NCBI GenBank assembly: GCA_049699975.1
Contig: JBNAWB010000078.1
Coordinates: 1-15,167 of the forward strand
Direction of reading: 5' to 3'
DNA from: CAZAGD01 sp049699975
GTDB lineage: Bacteria; Desulfobacterota; SM23-61
DNA: 15,167 nt
The position numbers were made by a program, and so were the translations under genes. Positions 15,115 to 15,167 of this stretch are shown here, one piece after another; position 1 is the stretch's first letter; each line of letters begins with the position of its first letter. A model generated the notes under the pieces. It was given only the letters and a program-made list of their open reading frames with translations, was not told the origin of the DNA and searched no databases.

Positions 15115-15166
15115 TTATTAATGAGAGCATTAAATAAATGACATCTGTTGTTCTTAACCCCTCACC
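15115..15166 (+). repeat. 52-bp direct repeat, right copy
   Basis: This copy is identical over 52 bases to 124-175. The next base (15167) already differs (T instead of C), and the window ends there, so the palindrome that follows the left copy cannot be checked. It starts 20 bases after the stop of the second alpha gene. Confidence 0.85.
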
Positions 15167-15167
15167 T

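Noticed and set aside
1..15167. CRISPR array, tRNA or rRNA genes
   Set aside because: I saw no regularly spaced repeats and no cloverleaf or rRNA-like sequence on either strand.

Overview
The window looks like a piece of chromosome from an anaerobic bacterium of moderate to low GC. The reasons are good Shine-Dalgarno sites, tightly spaced operons, a membrane-bound uptake [NiFe] hydrogenase, and several ferredoxin-dependent 2-oxoacid oxidoreductase subunits. I cannot settle the phylum from sequence alone. TGA ends several genes here (7250-8014, 10961-12247, 12247-13332, 13349-13885), so TGA is a normal stop codon in this genome. Short palindromic intergenic repeats are common.

Region 1 (about 1-4885, + strand) is a hydrogenase operon. 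It encodes a Tat-exported small subunit, the large subunit, a di-heme cytochrome b anchor, a HybD/HyaD-type maturation protease, HypC and HypA, with short gaps or overlaps throughout. The most striking feature of the window is in the large-subunit gene (1424-3133). The reading frame is intact except for two TGA codons, at 1601-1603 and 1610-1612, and these fall exactly on the two cysteines of the N-terminal CxxC motif that binds the Ni-Fe site. Just downstream, 1630-1646 can fold into a perfect 6-bp hairpin with loop CGUGA, as expected of a bacterial SECIS element. The best reading is a selenoprotein with a UxxU active-site motif, while the C-terminal motif stays DPCMAC. This differs from classical [NiFeSe] hydrogenases, which carry one Sec in the C-terminal motif. 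The partner small subunit also has Asp in place of the second proximal-cluster Cys.

Region 2 (4886-7249) holds two minus-strand genes. One encodes a secreted protein of unknown function with a Met-rich patch, the other a D-2-hydroxyacid dehydrogenase. A palindromic interspersed repeat lies between them, and a 369-base divergent intergenic region with a promoter and operator-like inverted repeats follows.

Region 3 (7250-15095, + strand) is a long co-directional cluster for 2-oxo/2-hydroxy acid metabolism. In order it encodes an RraA-like aldolase/decarboxylase, a complete four-subunit 2-oxoacid:ferredoxin oxidoreductase (alpha, beta, gamma, ferredoxin-like delta), a LarA-like protein, a GldA-like metal-dependent alcohol dehydrogenase, and a second gamma plus alpha pair without its own beta inside the window. 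Inferred role: reduction, oxidation, racemisation or cleavage of hydroxy and oxo acids, feeding oxidative decarboxylation to acyl-CoA with reduction of ferredoxin. The substrate cannot be deduced.

An exact 52-bp direct repeat lies near both ends of the window (124-175 and 15115-15166). The left copy runs into a large GC-rich palindrome.
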